A DNA stretch of 64,000 nt from Winogradskyella forsetii (GCF_013394595.1 NZ_CP053348.1:1-64000), one strand, 5' to 3'. Positions 1 to 9,279 are shown, numbered from the stretch's first letter. Notes: a model not told the origin generated them from the letters alone. A program made the numbers and translations.

Positions 1-8
1 AAAGTTTA

Positions 9-725
9 TTAATTGGAACCAGCTTCCCTTTTTGCTTCATTGACCATGTTTTCATCTGGAACAATGGCAATGTTTACACGTCGGTTTTTAGAACGACCTT
101 CTGCTGTACTGTTATCGTACATCGGTTGCTCTTCGCCGAACCAATGGGTTGTAAATCGGCCACTGCTCAATCCTTTGCTCATTAAATAATTAGTTACGGC
201 TTGTGCCCTGTTCTTAGACAAGGTCATGTTATAAGCATCATTACCAGTATTGTCCGTATGGCCAACAACCAAGATATTAGTATCTGGATATTCGATAAAT
301 ACGCCTGCTAATTTGTTAAGCGTTTCTTGCGATTTTGCGTTAATATTATATTTCTCGGTAGCAAAATAAACACCGCTTTTCTCATCAAAAGTTATAACGA
401 TTCCATCATCAACACGTTCTACGGTGGCGCCAGGAATTTCATTTTCGATTTCTTTGGCTTGTTTGTCCATTTTCCTTCCGATTAAAACACCAGCACCTCC
501 ACCGACAACGCCTCCAATGACTGCACCTAATTCGCTATTGTTACCGTCGCCAACGTTATTTCCGATTATGGCACCTAAAATGGCGCCTCCAGCAGCACCA
601 ATGACCGCTCCTTTTTGTTTGTTGTTGGCATTATCTACAGCCTTACAACTTGTCATCAACACTAATAGGAGTGACAAGGTTATGGCTAAATTCGATTTAT
701 TTTTAAATATTATCATAATTTTCAA
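9..725 (-). CDS. OmpA-family lipoprotein with glycine zipper
   Basis: Predicted outer-membrane lipoprotein that anchors to peptidoglycan. A hydrophobic leader ends in a lipobox (LMTSC, Cys27). Residues 38-85 are a glycine-zipper stretch of the YmgG/OmpA type. Residues 105-222 form an OmpA C-terminal domain, with HTDNTG at 156-161, LSKNRA at 169-174 and NRRVNI near 214-219, the family's peptidoglycan-binding signature. The ATG at 725 overlaps the end of the upstream lipocalin gene by 23 bases; an ATG at 716 is an alternative. The overlap implies one transcript with that gene. The family is clear; the specific role is unknown. Confidence 0.9.
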   Translation of the reverse strand: MKIMIIFKNKSNLAITLSLLLVLMTSCKAVDNANNKQKGAVIGAAGGAILGAIIGNNVGDGNNSELGAVIGGVVGGGAGVLIGRKMDKQAKEIENEIPGATVERVDDGIVITFDEKSGVYFATEKYNINAKSQETLNKLAGVFIEYPDTNILVVGHTDNTGNDAYNMTLSKNRAQAVTNYLMSKGLSSGRFTTHWFGEEQPMYDNSTAEGRSKNRRVNIAIVPDENMVNEAKREAGSN

Positions 726-1194
726 TTTTTGTAAAGTTCATAGTTATGGTGATGGGCTTTCCATCCAAACTCACAGTTTGCTGCCATTGCATATTAGTAT
801 CCGTTAGTGATGTGAGTTGTAACCTGAATCCTGAATTGGTTTCAGATTTGCCTTTTTGATTGGTAGGTTTTAAGAGGAAATTATATAATCCTGTAGCTTC
901 ATCATAAACTTCGTCTATTGTAAATACGAAATAGCGTTGGTCTGCTGAACAGCCCATACCAGAAAGCGTGTAGATTCCTGTGTTGTTATTGGGTATAAAT
1001 TGCCACCAACTATTTTCGAAGCAGGCTTTTTCGGCATCGTTAAGAAGCGTGATTTTTATATCTCCAATGGCTGAGGATTTTATGGACGTTAATGTCCAAT
1101 CTCCTTTTATGGTCTTTCTAGAATCCCGAACCGTTTTTGAGGCTCCACAAGCTAAAAAGAGTAGAGTTATGAATACTATGGTTATCTTTTTCAT
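703..1194 (-). CDS. lipocalin-like lipoprotein
   Basis: Small lipoprotein of 163 residues. The leader ends in LFLAC (Cys16), a good lipobox. The mature part begins with the motif GDWTLTSI, typical of the bacterial lipocalin-like family of Bacteroidota, followed by alternating beta-strand-like segments. It is the first gene of a two-gene unit with the OmpA-like lipoprotein, overlapping it by 23 bases. The ligand cannot be read from the sequence. The family assignment rests on the WTLTSI motif, the size and the strand pattern. Confidence 0.75.
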   Translation of the reverse strand: MKKITIVFITLLFLACGASKTVRDSRKTIKGDWTLTSIKSSAIGDIKITLLNDAEKACFENSWWQFIPNNNTGIYTLSGMGCSADQRYFVFTIDEVYDEATGLYNFLLKPTNQKGKSETNSGFRLQLTSLTDTNMQWQQTVSLDGKPITITMNFTKIENYDNI

Positions 1195-1358
1195 TGTTTA
1201 AGTTTTGTTTCTAATCAAAACTAGGTAAACAATAATCGGAGTGTTATTTCAAAAGGATAAATTGTTGATGCATTAGCTAATCCTTCTTCCCAAACGATTT
1301 AAACGAATTTCAACTAGGTTTAGCAATATTATCTAGCTGTTTCTGGTAAGATTTAAAA

Positions 1359-1438
1359 CTTGACAATTATTTTGCTGTCAAAATATTTAACAGTATATTT
1401 GTTGTCAAAACAATTAAACAATATAAATGATGTCAAAA
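1359..1438 (+). repeat. TGTCAAAA direct repeats over promoter and start codon
   Basis: TGTCAAAA occurs at 1376-1383, 1403-1410 and 1431-1438, spaced 27 and 28 bases apart. The first two copies continue alike (ATTTAACA, then ATTAAACA, then a TATA stretch). An inverted half-copy TTGACA lies at 1360-1365. The last copy sits inside the first codons of the ATPase gene. Binding by a regulator is inferred. Confidence 0.65.
1371..1401 (+). promoter_or_regulatory. Bacteroidota-type promoter of the ATPase pair
   Basis: TTTG at 1371-1374, a 19-base spacer, then TATATTTG at 1394-1401. This fits the Bacteroidota consensus TTTG-N19-TAnnTTTG exactly. Transcription would start close to 1407, about 20 bases before the ATG at 1427. 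The -33 to -7 spacer carries the first TGTCAAAA copy. Confidence 0.7.
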
Positions 1439-2617
1439 GAAGATGGGTGGATTTCACCAAAAATTATAATTGGTTCAGGTGCTACCGGAGATTATTATTA
1501 CGAAAGAGAATTAATTGAAGATGAAATTTGGAGAGAAATCTTAAAAGGAAATAACATTTTGATATCTGCACCACGTAGAGTTGGTAAAACTTCTGTAATG
1601 AAATCAATAACTAACAATCCTAAAAAGGGTTATAAAATGATATTTGAAAACATACAAGGTATAAATACAGAAATAATGTTTTATAAAACATTGTACGAAT
1701 TGATTTTGAAATGTCTAAGTAAGTTTGCTACTAATAAAGAAAAAATTAAAAATTATTTTAAACAAATTGGTTTAACAGAAATTAGTGCCACATCATTAAA
1801 ATTTGAAGGTAAAACGCTCGATTATGTTTACGAGATAAATAAAATTTTACCACAACTAGATCAAGAAGGCGAAGTTATTGTTTTGCTTATAGATGAGTTG
1901 CCAGAAGTGCTTCATACACTTCATAAATCAGGTAAAAATGAAGAAGCAATTTCAATATTAAAAAATCTGAGACATTGGAGACAAGAGGAAGATTATAAAA
2001 TGCTAAAATTTGTTATCGCTGGTTCAATAGGTATTCATCATGTGGTTAACCAAGTTGATGGAAGAACTTCAGATATAAATGATATTAAAAGCATTGATTG
2101 TCCTGCTTTAGACAATGAACAATTTGATGATTATTTAAACTGGGCTGTTAAAGATGCCTCAATTGTGTTTGATAAAACTTCGACTATGTATTTTAAAGAT
2201 AAGATCCAATATTTTGTGCCATATTATATAAATCTTATGCTCGATGAAATGGATAAGTCGGCTATGATTTCACAAGAAAAAAATATAATGTCTAATGACA
2301 TCGACAATGCGTTTAATAAAATAATGAAAGACAACAGCTATTTTACCGATTGGAAAAAGAGACTTAAAGATTATCTAAAACCAGAAGATTTTAGTTTTGT
2401 TAATCAAGTATTAATCAAAACTTCTCATGAAGATGATATAACAGCACAAGACCTCTATGATATGGCTGTTAAAGCAAACAAAACCGAAGATTATATGGAT
2501 TTGGTTTACGATTTAGTACATGATGGTTATTTATATAATGACAATGATAAATACCGATTTATTTCGCCATTTCTAAAACAATATTGGTTGAGAACAAACC
2601 CAATTTATAAAGCATAA
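1427..2617 (+). CDS. P-loop ATPase with C-terminal winged helix
   Basis: AAA+/archaeal-type ATPase of 396 residues. The Walker A motif APRRVGKTS is at about 48-56, Walker B (IVLLIDELPE) at 151-160, and a sensor-1-like strand (KFVIAGSIG) at 194-202. Residues 320-390 look like a winged-helix domain. There is no transmembrane segment or signal peptide, so it is cytoplasmic. It lies four bases ahead of a second ATPase gene and is plainly co-transcribed. Starts at ATG 1427 and 1430 are adjacent. Base composition is more AT-rich than the neighbours. Relatives are usually annotated only as ATP-binding protein; the function is unknown, with defence or regulation as guesses. Confidence 0.85.
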   Translation: MMSKEDGWISPKIIIGSGATGDYYYERELIEDEIWREILKGNNILISAPRRVGKTSVMKSITNNPKKGYKMIFENIQGINTEIMFYKTLYELILKCLSKFATNKEKIKNYFKQIGLTEISATSLKFEGKTLDYVYEINKILPQLDQEGEVIVLLIDELPEVLHTLHKSGKNEEAISILKNLRHWRQEEDYKMLKFVIAGSIGIHHVVNQVDGRTSDINDIKSIDCPALDNEQFDDYLNWAVKDASIVFDKTSTMYFKDKIQYFVPYYINLMLDEMDKSAMISQEKNIMSNDIDNAFNKIMKDNSYFTDWKKRLKDYLKPEDFSFVNQVLIKTSHEDDITAQDLYDMAVKANKTEDYMDLVYDLVHDGYLYNDNDKYRFISPFLKQYWLRTNPIYKA

Positions 2618-2621
2618 TTCA

Positions 2622-5228
2622 ATGAAACATAAACCGTCAGAATTTTCAAGTAAGTTATCGTTTTATCAATCGGCAAACAACGATAATAAATCCATAAAAG
2701 ATAATTTTATAATTAGGCTGGCAGAATTTCAGCAAATCATAAATGCCTTAAAGTCTAAAAAAGCTAAAGATCCACTTCAGCACGAATTGGTTTTAGGTAG
2801 AAGAGGTAGTGGAAAATCTACTTTACTAAAAAGAATTCAAATTGAAATTGATGAAAGCGAAGTACTCGTCAAAAAATATATAGCGATTAACTTAGCAGAA
2901 GAGCAATCTAGTATTTATAGGTTGTTTGATCTGTGGTTAGAAGTTATCAACGAATTGGAGGACAGGTTCGATTTTAATGCAGAACTAAAATCATATAAAT
3001 CATTTTCATCTGATGATGAGTACACCAGATATTTATATGACGTCATTCACGTTTATTTAAAAAAAGAGAGAAAGAAACTAGTTTTATTATTAGATAATTT
3101 TGATAGAATAATCGAAAACTTTACTGACGATGGTAATTTACTGAGAGAAACCTTGATAAATTATAATGAAGTACAAATCATTGGAGGTAGTACAAGAATG
3201 AGCGAACATTTTTGGCAATACGATTTACCGTTTTATGAATTTTTTAGGCAGCATCGCTTAGAGTCCTTGTCTACGCAAGAAATGATTAAACTCATTTTAC
3301 ATTGGAGTGACACTTTAAATATTGAAGAGCTAAGAGCTTTTGTAAAAAATAACAGAGGTAAAATTGAAGCTATTAGGATTTTAACTGATGGTTTACCACG
3401 AACCTTACAATTTTTTATTGAGATTTTACTGGACAATTCTTATTTGTATGGTTATGAATATCTAAAAAAAATTATGGATAAAGTAACACCAGTTTATCAA
3501 GAACGTTTAATAACGCTCACGCCACAATTACGTAAAATAATAACAGAAATGGCTTTTATTTGGACAGCCTGTACCACTAAACAATTGGTAGAGCAATGCC
3601 GTATGGAAAGTAAATTAATATCTGCAAATCTTAAAACTCTAGTAGATAAAGGTATTGTAACCAAAATTGAAACCGGTAAAAAAAACCATTTATATCGTAT
3701 TTCAGAACGTTTTTTTAATATGTGGTTTATTATTACACAAGGTAATCCAGTACAAAAACGAAAGGCTAAATGGTTGAGTATATTTTTAGAATGTTGGTAT
3801 GACCAAGAAGATTTTAAAAGAATTACAGCAAATCATATTAAGGATTTATCTGAAAACAAAATTCCTTATGATAAAACGCTATTGATTTCAAAAGCTATAA
3901 GTCAAAGTAAATATACTTCTACCGCACAAAGAGACCAAATTATTGATTTAGTAGAAGGTTTAAATAAAATAAACAAGGATAGTTTAATACAATTACCTAA
4001 AAGGTATAAAGAAATTCATCAAGAGACTCTTGTATTATTAGAATCGAATAAATTTGACGAAGCGATTAAAATCACTAAAGAAATTGAGAATGAAGAAGAT
4101 GGGGTAAAGTTTCTTATGTTAGGTTATTTAAATGAGGCAAAGAAAGATTTCGCAGAGTCTGAAAAGAATTATTTCGCGGCAATAGATAAAAATAATAAAG
4201 ATGCCTTACTTTATTTAGCAACGTTATATAACCTTATAGATAAGTTTGAGGAAGCAGAAAAATATTATTTATTATCAATTGAAAATGGGGATTTAAATTC
4301 CTTAAATGATTTAGGCAATTTTTATCACGAACAAGGTAGGTTCGTGGAAGCAGAAGAGTATTATTTATTAGCAATTGAAAAAAGTAGTATTTATGCTAGG
4401 TATAATTTAGGAAATCTATTCAATAAGCAAAATAAGTTTGGAAAAGCAGAGGAATGTTATTTAATGGCCATTGAAGAAGGTAATATTGATGCTTTAAAAA
4501 ATTTAGGAAATCTATATCTCAAACAAGATAAGTTAGAAAAAGCAGAAAAATATTACTTATTAGCAATAGAAAAAGGTGATTATAGTACTGCAATTAACTT
4601 AGCACTTTTTTATGAAAGACAAAACAATTTTGCAAAAGCTGAAGAACATTATTTATTCTCCATAAAAAAAGGATATAGTGATGGGATGAATAACTTAGGA
4701 CATCTATATCTCAAACAAGGTAATTTAGAAAAAGCAGAAAAATATTATTCATTAGCAATAGAAAATGGCGTTGATAGTTCTTTAGTGCATTTATTGACCT
4801 TATTTTATTCAGAAAACTATAAGAAAGAAGAAGCTTTAAATAGTATTCAACATTATAATAAGCTTTATGAAAAACAACTATTATTACTTTTTGAGGTTTT
4901 AATAGAAATTTGGAATGGTGTTTTTAAAGATGTTGAAAAAAGAATAGAGTATTTAATCCAAAAATTTGGTACAGAAAAACTTGAAGAAATTTTAATTGAA
5001 TTCTTAATTCACAAACAAAAAAACATAATTTACAATTTGTTTAATAGCAAAGAATTTGGAGAAGAATTAAAAGAGCGTTACGCGGTGGTATATTTTGTAA
5101 CCTCTCTTTTAGTTAAGCCGGAAAACAAACAAATAGAACTCTCAATTCCACCAGAAATCAAAGAAACAGTAGAAGATGTTATGTTGTATATTGAAGAAAG
5201 ACAAAAATTTTATGATTATAAAAAGTAA
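2622..5228 (+). CDS. STAND-like ATPase with TPR array
   Basis: Cytoplasmic protein of 868 residues. Walker A (GRRGSGKST) lies at 59-67, Walker B (KLVLLLDNFD) at 152-161 and a sensor-like strand (VQIIGGSTRM) at 184-193. A winged-helix-like part follows at about 300-375, including RISERFFNMWF. Residues 500-720 are TPR/Sel1-like units of exactly 32 residues, with the signature LGNLY..Q..L.KAEKYY..AIE.G. The order NTPase, winged helix, superhelical repeats resembles STAND signalling ATPases, whose repeats sense a ligand. The substrate is unknown. It follows the first ATPase with a 4-base gap, and a palindromic repeat lies just downstream. Confidence 0.85.
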   Translation: MKHKPSEFSSKLSFYQSANNDNKSIKDNFIIRLAEFQQIINALKSKKAKDPLQHELVLGRRGSGKSTLLKRIQIEIDESEVLVKKYIAINLAEEQSSIYRLFDLWLEVINELEDRFDFNAELKSYKSFSSDDEYTRYLYDVIHVYLKKERKKLVLLLDNFDRIIENFTDDGNLLRETLINYNEVQIIGGSTRMSEHFWQYDLPFYEFFRQHRLESLSTQEMIKLILHWSDTLNIEELRAFVKNNRGKIEAIRILTDGLPRTLQFFIEILLDNSYLYGYEYLKKIMDKVTPVYQERLITLTPQLRKIITEMAFIWTACTTKQLVEQCRMESKLISANLKTLVDKGIVTKIETGKKNHLYRISERFFNMWFIITQGNPVQKRKAKWLSIFLECWYDQEDFKRITANHIKDLSENKIPYDKTLLISKAISQSKYTSTAQRDQIIDLVEGLNKINKDSLIQLPKRYKEIHQETLVLLESNKFDEAIKITKEIENEEDGVKFLMLGYLNEAKKDFAESEKNYFAAIDKNNKDALLYLATLYNLIDKFEEAEKYYLLSIENGDLNSLNDLGNFYHEQGRFVEAEEYYLLAIEKSSIYARYNLGNLFNKQNKFGKAEECYLMAIEEGNIDALKNLGNLYLKQDKLEKAEKYYLLAIEKGDYSTAINLALFYERQNNFAKAEEHYLFSIKKGYSDGMNNLGHLYLKQGNLEKAEKYYSLAIENGVDSSLVHLLTLFYSENYKKEEALNSIQHYNKLYEKQLLLLFEVLIEIWNGVFKDVEKRIEYLIQKFGTEKLEEILIEFLIHKQKNIIYNLFNSKEFGEELKERYAVVYFVTSLLVKPENKQIELSIPPEIKETVEDVMLYIEERQKFYDYKK
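4254..4829 (+). repeat. 96-bp tandem coding repeat (32-residue TPR units)
   Basis: Six units of 96 bases begin with a GCAGAA-like hexamer at 4254, 4350, 4446, 4542, 4638 and 4734. Each encodes a KAEKYYLLAIE.G-type helix pair. Several units are close to identical at DNA level, so gain or loss of units by recombination is plausible. Confidence 0.8.
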
Positions 5229-5235
5229 TAGATAA

Positions 5236-5305
5236 TGTCAGTTTGAGCGCAGTCTAAAACCTAAATCTTAGTTTACAAGACATTTCGACTGCGCTCAATG
5301 TGGCA
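5236..5305. repeat. inverted repeat between convergent genes (TTCGACTGCGCTCA family)
   Basis: Arms at 5236-5254 and 5287-5305 are inverted copies over 19 bases with about three mismatches, sharing the invariant part TTGAGCGCAGTC. It sits in the 89-base gap between the TPR-ATPase gene and metG, which are convergent. It may serve as a two-way terminator. It belongs to the dispersed family also seen inside metG. Confidence 0.75.
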
Positions 5306-5317
5306 GATAACTTCTAT

Positions 5318-7408
5318 TTAACTAATCTGTAAACCATTTGAAACGTTTTCAATACCTGTACTGAGCGAAGTCGAAGTATCAGGATTCACAAAAACCAAAC
5401 CACCACTTTCATCCTGAGTCATTAAAATCATGCCTTGGCTTTCAACGCCTCGTAACTTCCTAGGTGCCAAATTCACTAAAACGGTAACACGTTTACCAAT
5501 AACATCTTCTGGTTTAAAGCTTTCTGCGATACCAGAAACGATAGTTCTAATTTCAATGCCTGTATCGACTTTTAAAACCAAGAGTTTTTTCGTTTTTGGC
5601 ATTTTCTCAGCTTCGAGAATGGTACCAACTCTTAAATCCAATTTTGTAAAATCATCAAAAATGATTTCCTCTTTTTGAGGTTCTACGGTTTTTTTTGCCG
5701 CTTCGTTGGCTTTTTTGCTGGCTTCTAATTTGTCGAGCTGGTTTTGAATTTCTTCATCTTCAATTGGCGAGAATAATAAATCGGCTTTTCCTTCTTGAAG
5801 TTTATGATTTGCTGGAAGTAAAATGTCTTTTGTTGAAATGTCTGCCCAAGACATCTCGATTGCGCTCGATGTGAGAGAAAGAATATTTTTCAATTTTGTT
5901 GAAGTGAACGGCAAAAACGGTTCAGATAAAATGGCCAAACCCGCTGAAATTTGTAAAGCCACAAACATAACGGTTTTGGTACGGTCTTCATCTGTTTTGA
6001 TGGTTTTCCATGGTTCTTCGTCGGCTAGGTACTTGTTTCCAAGCCTGGCCAAATTCATGAGTTCTTGGCTTGCTTCCCTAAAACGGTAACGTTCAATAGA
6101 ACTTGAAATTACCGCAGGATAGGCTTTTACAGCTGCCATAGTTTCTTCATCAACTGCTGTGTATTCGCCTGGTTTAGGGACCACTCCATCGTAATACTTG
6201 TTAGTTAAGACCGCTACACGATTGATGAAATTTCCAAAAATCGCCACCAATTCGTTGTTGTTTCTGGCTTGAAAATCTTTCCAAGTAAAATCGTTGTCCT
6301 TTGTTTCTGGTGCATTTGCCGTTAGTGCATAACGCAGCACATCTTGCTGATTTGGGAAATCCACTAAATAATCTGGTAACCAAACGGCCCAATTTTTAGA
6401 GGTTGATAATTTCTTGCCTTCCAAATTTAAGAATTCATTAGCTGGCACATTATCTGGTAAAATATAAGAACCTTCAGCTTTTAACATCGCAGGGAAAATG
6501 ATGCAGTGAAACACAATATTATCTTTTCCTATAAAATGAACCAACTTTGTGTTTTCATCTTTCCAATAGTCTTCCCAATTTTTACCTTCTCGAGTTGCCC
6601 ATTCTTTGGTAGAAGAGATGTAACCAATAGGCGCATCAAACCAAACATAAAGTACTTTGCCTTCGCCACCATCAACAGGAACCGGAATTCCCCAGTCCAA
6701 ATCCCTAGTTACGGCTCTTGGACGTAAACCATCGTCAACCCAAGATTTAACTTGGCCGTAAACATTGGATTTCCAGTCTTTTTTATGACCTTTTAAAATC
6801 CATTCTTTTAAAAAGTTTTCGTATTTATTTAAAGGTAAAAACCAGTGCTTAGTTTCTTTTAAAGTGGGTACGTTACCTGTTATGGCCGATTTTGGATTTA
6901 TTAAATCCGTGGCATTTAAGCTCGATCCGCAGTTTTCACACTGGTCGCCATACGCTTCTTCATTGCCACATTTAGGGCAAGTTCCTGTCACAAAACGATC
7001 CGCTAAAAACTGATTGGCTTCTTCATCGTAAAGTTGTTCGGTAACTTCTTCTACAAATTCGTTTTTGTCATAAAGCGTTTTAAAGAACTCTTGAGCCGTA
7101 TCGTGATGGATTTTTTCCGTGGTACGCGAATAGTTGTCAAACGTAATTCCGAAATCCACAAAGGATTTCTTGATAATAGCATGGTATTTATCTACGATAT
7201 CTTGTGGTGAAACACCTTCGTTTTTCGCTTTTATGGTAATTGGTACACCATGTTCGTCGCTACCGCAAATAAAGGCTACATCATTTCCTGTTAATCGTAA
7301 ATAACGTGCATATATATCGGCTGGTACATAAACGCCTGCTAAATGACCAATATGGATTGGGCCATTGGTGTATGGTAATGCTGCGGTTATGGTGTATCTC
7401 TTAGACAT
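5318..7408 (-). CDS. metG: methionine--tRNA ligase
   Basis: Charges tRNA-Met with methionine in the cytoplasm. The HIGH motif is at 19-22. Zinc-binding cysteines are at 144, 147, 157 and 160 (CPKC, CENC). KLSTSK at 333-338 stands for KMSKS. A C-terminal EMAP-type tRNA-binding domain starts near residue 590. At 696 residues it matches Bacteroidota MetG. Two short segments, about 511-522 and 678-687, look unlike the family and coincide with palindromic repeats in the DNA, so they appear to be in-frame insertions. The TACTTTTG box upstream supports the ATG at 7408. Confidence 0.97.
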   Translation of the reverse strand: MSKRYTITAALPYTNGPIHIGHLAGVYVPADIYARYLRLTGNDVAFICGSDEHGVPITIKAKNEGVSPQDIVDKYHAIIKKSFVDFGITFDNYSRTTEKIHHDTAQEFFKTLYDKNEFVEEVTEQLYDEEANQFLADRFVTGTCPKCGNEEAYGDQCENCGSSLNATDLINPKSAITGNVPTLKETKHWFLPLNKYENFLKEWILKGHKKDWKSNVYGQVKSWVDDGLRPRAVTRDLDWGIPVPVDGGEGKVLYVWFDAPIGYISSTKEWATREGKNWEDYWKDENTKLVHFIGKDNIVFHCIIFPAMLKAEGSYILPDNVPANEFLNLEGKKLSTSKNWAVWLPDYLVDFPNQQDVLRYALTANAPETKDNDFTWKDFQARNNNELVAIFGNFINRVAVLTNKYYDGVVPKPGEYTAVDEETMAAVKAYPAVISSSIERYRFREASQELMNLARLGNKYLADEEPWKTIKTDEDRTKTVMFVALQISAGLAILSEPFLPFTSTKLKNILSLTSSAIEMSWADISTKDILLPANHKLQEGKADLLFSPIEDEEIQNQLDKLEASKKANEAAKKTVEPQKEEIIFDDFTKLDLRVGTILEAEKMPKTKKLLVLKVDTGIEIRTIVSGIAESFKPEDVIGKRVTVLVNLAPRKLRGVESQGMILMTQDESGGLVFVNPDTSTSLSTGIENVSNGLQIS
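5355..5383. repeat. palindromic element inside the metG 3' end
   Basis: CCTGTACT at 5355-5362 mirrors AGTATCAGG at 5375-5383 with one bulged base. The loop holds the family core, CTGAGCGAAGTCGAAG on this strand. It translates in frame as roughly [10 protein letters not shown] near the MetG C-terminus. Confidence 0.7.
5852..5871. repeat. second palindromic element inside metG
   Basis: CATCTCGA at 5852-5859 is mirrored by TCGATG at 5866-5871 around TTGCGC. The sequence is a diverged copy of the TTCGACTNCGCTCA family. It encodes about residues 511-522 of MetG, a stretch rich in Ser and Ala between the anticodon-binding domain and the linker. Confidence 0.6.
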
Positions 7409-7428
7409 GTTTCAGGTTTTTAAAGGCA

Positions 7429-7436
7429 CAAAAGTA
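7429..7436 (-). promoter_or_regulatory. -7 box of metG
   Basis: On the minus strand this reads TACTTTTG, a match to TAnnTTTG, 20 bases ahead of the metG ATG. No clear -33 TTTG is visible. Confidence 0.5.
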
Positions 7437-7490
7437 CGCAATATATAAGGGATTTAGAAAAAAAATGTACTTTTACAAAAAGCTGTATTT

Positions 7491-8516
7491 ATGAATTATA
7501 AGCCCTATTTATTATGTTTGCTTTTAGCGAGTTTTTGTATAAAAATGAATGATGTGCAAGCACAAAAAAAAACTAATAATTCTTCAGAAATGACTTCAAA
7601 ATTAATACAACCTCCATATTTAAAAGCAGGAGATACGGTGGCTATAGTGGCACCTTCTGGAATTTTAAAGCATAATGAAGACGAAGTACAAAAAGGGATT
7701 GCTCTCTTAAAAAGTTGGGGTTTGCACGCCGTAGTTGGGGAACATGTATTTAAACAAGCAGATCATTTTGCAGGTACAGATGATGAGCGTTGCGAAGATT
7801 TACAAAACGCCATGGACGATCCAAAAATAAGTGCCATTTGGTGTGCAAGAGGTGGTTACGGTACCGTCAGGATTTTAGATAAATTAGACTATACCAAATT
7901 TAAGAAACACCCTAAATGGGTTATCGGTTACTCTGATATTACAGCGTTGCATAATCAATTACATATTGAAGGATTTCAGTCTTTGCATGCTATGATGTGT
8001 GTGAGTTTAACTAAAGATCTCAATGACATCAAAGAAACAGTGGAAACTTTTAAATCTGATATTTTCGGTAATGTAGAGAACTATACTTTAAAAGGTTCCG
8101 AATTTAATAGAGTGGGAGAATCTTCTGGAGTGTTAATTGGAGGAAATTTGACTTTGTTGCATACCATGTTAGGCTCTAAAACCAGTATTGACACTTCTGG
8201 AAAAATCTTGTTTATTGAAGAAATTGGCGAATATAAATACCATATTGACCGTATGTTACAAAGTATGAAGCGCGCTGGTTATTTTGATAATTTAAACGGT
8301 CTCATTGTTGGTAATATGTCTAGAATGCGCAAAAACACGACGCTTTGGGGAACTTCTGTGGAGCAGTTAATACTCGATGCCTTATCGGAATTCGATTTCC
8401 CTATTGCCTTTAATATGCCTGCTGGACACGAAAAAGACAATAGGGCTTTGGTTTTGGGAAGGAAGGTTGATTTGAAGGTCACCAAGGAAAGTTCATCTGT
8501 TAATTTTGAGAGATAA
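7491..8516 (+). CDS. LD-carboxypeptidase (peptidase S66)
   Basis: Serine peptidase that removes the terminal D-Ala from murein tetrapeptides during cell-wall recycling. Expected catalytic residues are visible: Ser148 in GYSD, Glu243 in LFIEE, and His313 in PAGHE. The N-terminus is hydrophobic and ends in VQAQ, which suggests export to the periplasm, unlike the cytoplasmic E. coli LdcA. Length 341 fits S66. The HEAT-repeat gene begins two bases after its stop, so the two are probably co-transcribed. Confidence 0.9.
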   Translation: MNYKPYLLCLLLASFCIKMNDVQAQKKTNNSSEMTSKLIQPPYLKAGDTVAIVAPSGILKHNEDEVQKGIALLKSWGLHAVVGEHVFKQADHFAGTDDERCEDLQNAMDDPKISAIWCARGGYGTVRILDKLDYTKFKKHPKWVIGYSDITALHNQLHIEGFQSLHAMMCVSLTKDLNDIKETVETFKSDIFGNVENYTLKGSEFNRVGESSGVLIGGNLTLLHTMLGSKTSIDTSGKILFIEEIGEYKYHIDRMLQSMKRAGYFDNLNGLIVGNMSRMRKNTTLWGTSVEQLILDALSEFDFPIAFNMPAGHEKDNRALVLGRKVDLKVTKESSSVNFER

Positions 8517-8517
8517 A

Positions 8518-9279
8518 ATGACTTTCTACGATTTACCTAAAGAAGAAAGAATTCAATTAGTCGCAAAACTCAATCGAGATATTGAAAATGATATAGAGCA
8601 AAAAGAAGTTGAAAGCATTGAAACTTATTTTTCGGATGACGATACTTATATTAGAAAAACAGGCTATTTAGCCATCGGTAAAATATTCTATGCTCAGCCG
8701 CAATTACAAGCCGTTATTCTTTCAACATTAAAAAAACTGATGCAATCTGATGACGAATTGGTTAGGCAAACCGTAATCAATGCGGCAGGTGAAATTGGTA
8801 AATTTCATTTTGAAAAGATTCAAGCGTTTATGGATACGGGTTTGTTTGATAAGCACCATCGTGTTCGGAATGCCGTCATTGGCTCTATAAAGAAAATGGG
8901 GGAATGCAATCAGGTTCCTGTTTTGGCTTGGGCAAGACCATATCTTAAACATGAAGATAAAGAAATACGAAGAGAGATTTGCCATGGGATTGAGCTGAGG
9001 GGAAGAACACATCCTCAAGATATTTTACCGCTACTCAAAGAACTGGAATGGGATGACACCAGACGTGTTTCTGATACTTTAATTCATGTTTTAGGTCAAA
9101 TAGCATATAAGAGAGGTTGTTTGCAAACCGTTGTTAACCACCTAAATTTATGGCAAAATAAAGAACTAGTTCAAAAAGCTTTGGATGAAATTGTTGATGT
9201 ACATCATCGCTATAAAAAATTTGCGATATTATCTCAACAAGAAGCAATTGACTATATTGATGCTAATTATAAAGTTTAA
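8518..9279 (+). CDS. HEAT-repeat protein
   Basis: Soluble, helical protein of 254 residues. I start it at ATG 8518, two bases after the upstream stop; the longest ORF uses a TTG at 8506. Repeated helix pairs such as DELVRQTVINAAGEIG and KHHRVRNAVIGSIKKMG carry the HEAT/PBS-lyase pattern, like a scaffold for protein or nucleic-acid binding. There are no catalytic motifs. It may be related to DNA-alkylation-repair-type HEAT proteins, but the sequence does not prove that. It follows the LD-carboxypeptidase and precedes yraN. Confidence 0.75.
   Translation: MTFYDLPKEERIQLVAKLNRDIENDIEQKEVESIETYFSDDDTYIRKTGYLAIGKIFYAQPQLQAVILSTLKKLMQSDDELVRQTVINAAGEIGKFHFEKIQAFMDTGLFDKHHRVRNAVIGSIKKMGECNQVPVLAWARPYLKHEDKEIRREICHGIELRGRTHPQDILPLLKELEWDDTRRVSDTLIHVLGQIAYKRGCLQTVVNHLNLWQNKELVQKALDEIVDVHHRYKKFAILSQQEAIDYIDANYKV

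Noticed and set aside
4254..4829. Regular repeats as a CRISPR array
   Set aside because: Units are 96 bases, contiguous, in frame and encode TPR helices; there are no unique spacers. No other region shows array-like spacing.
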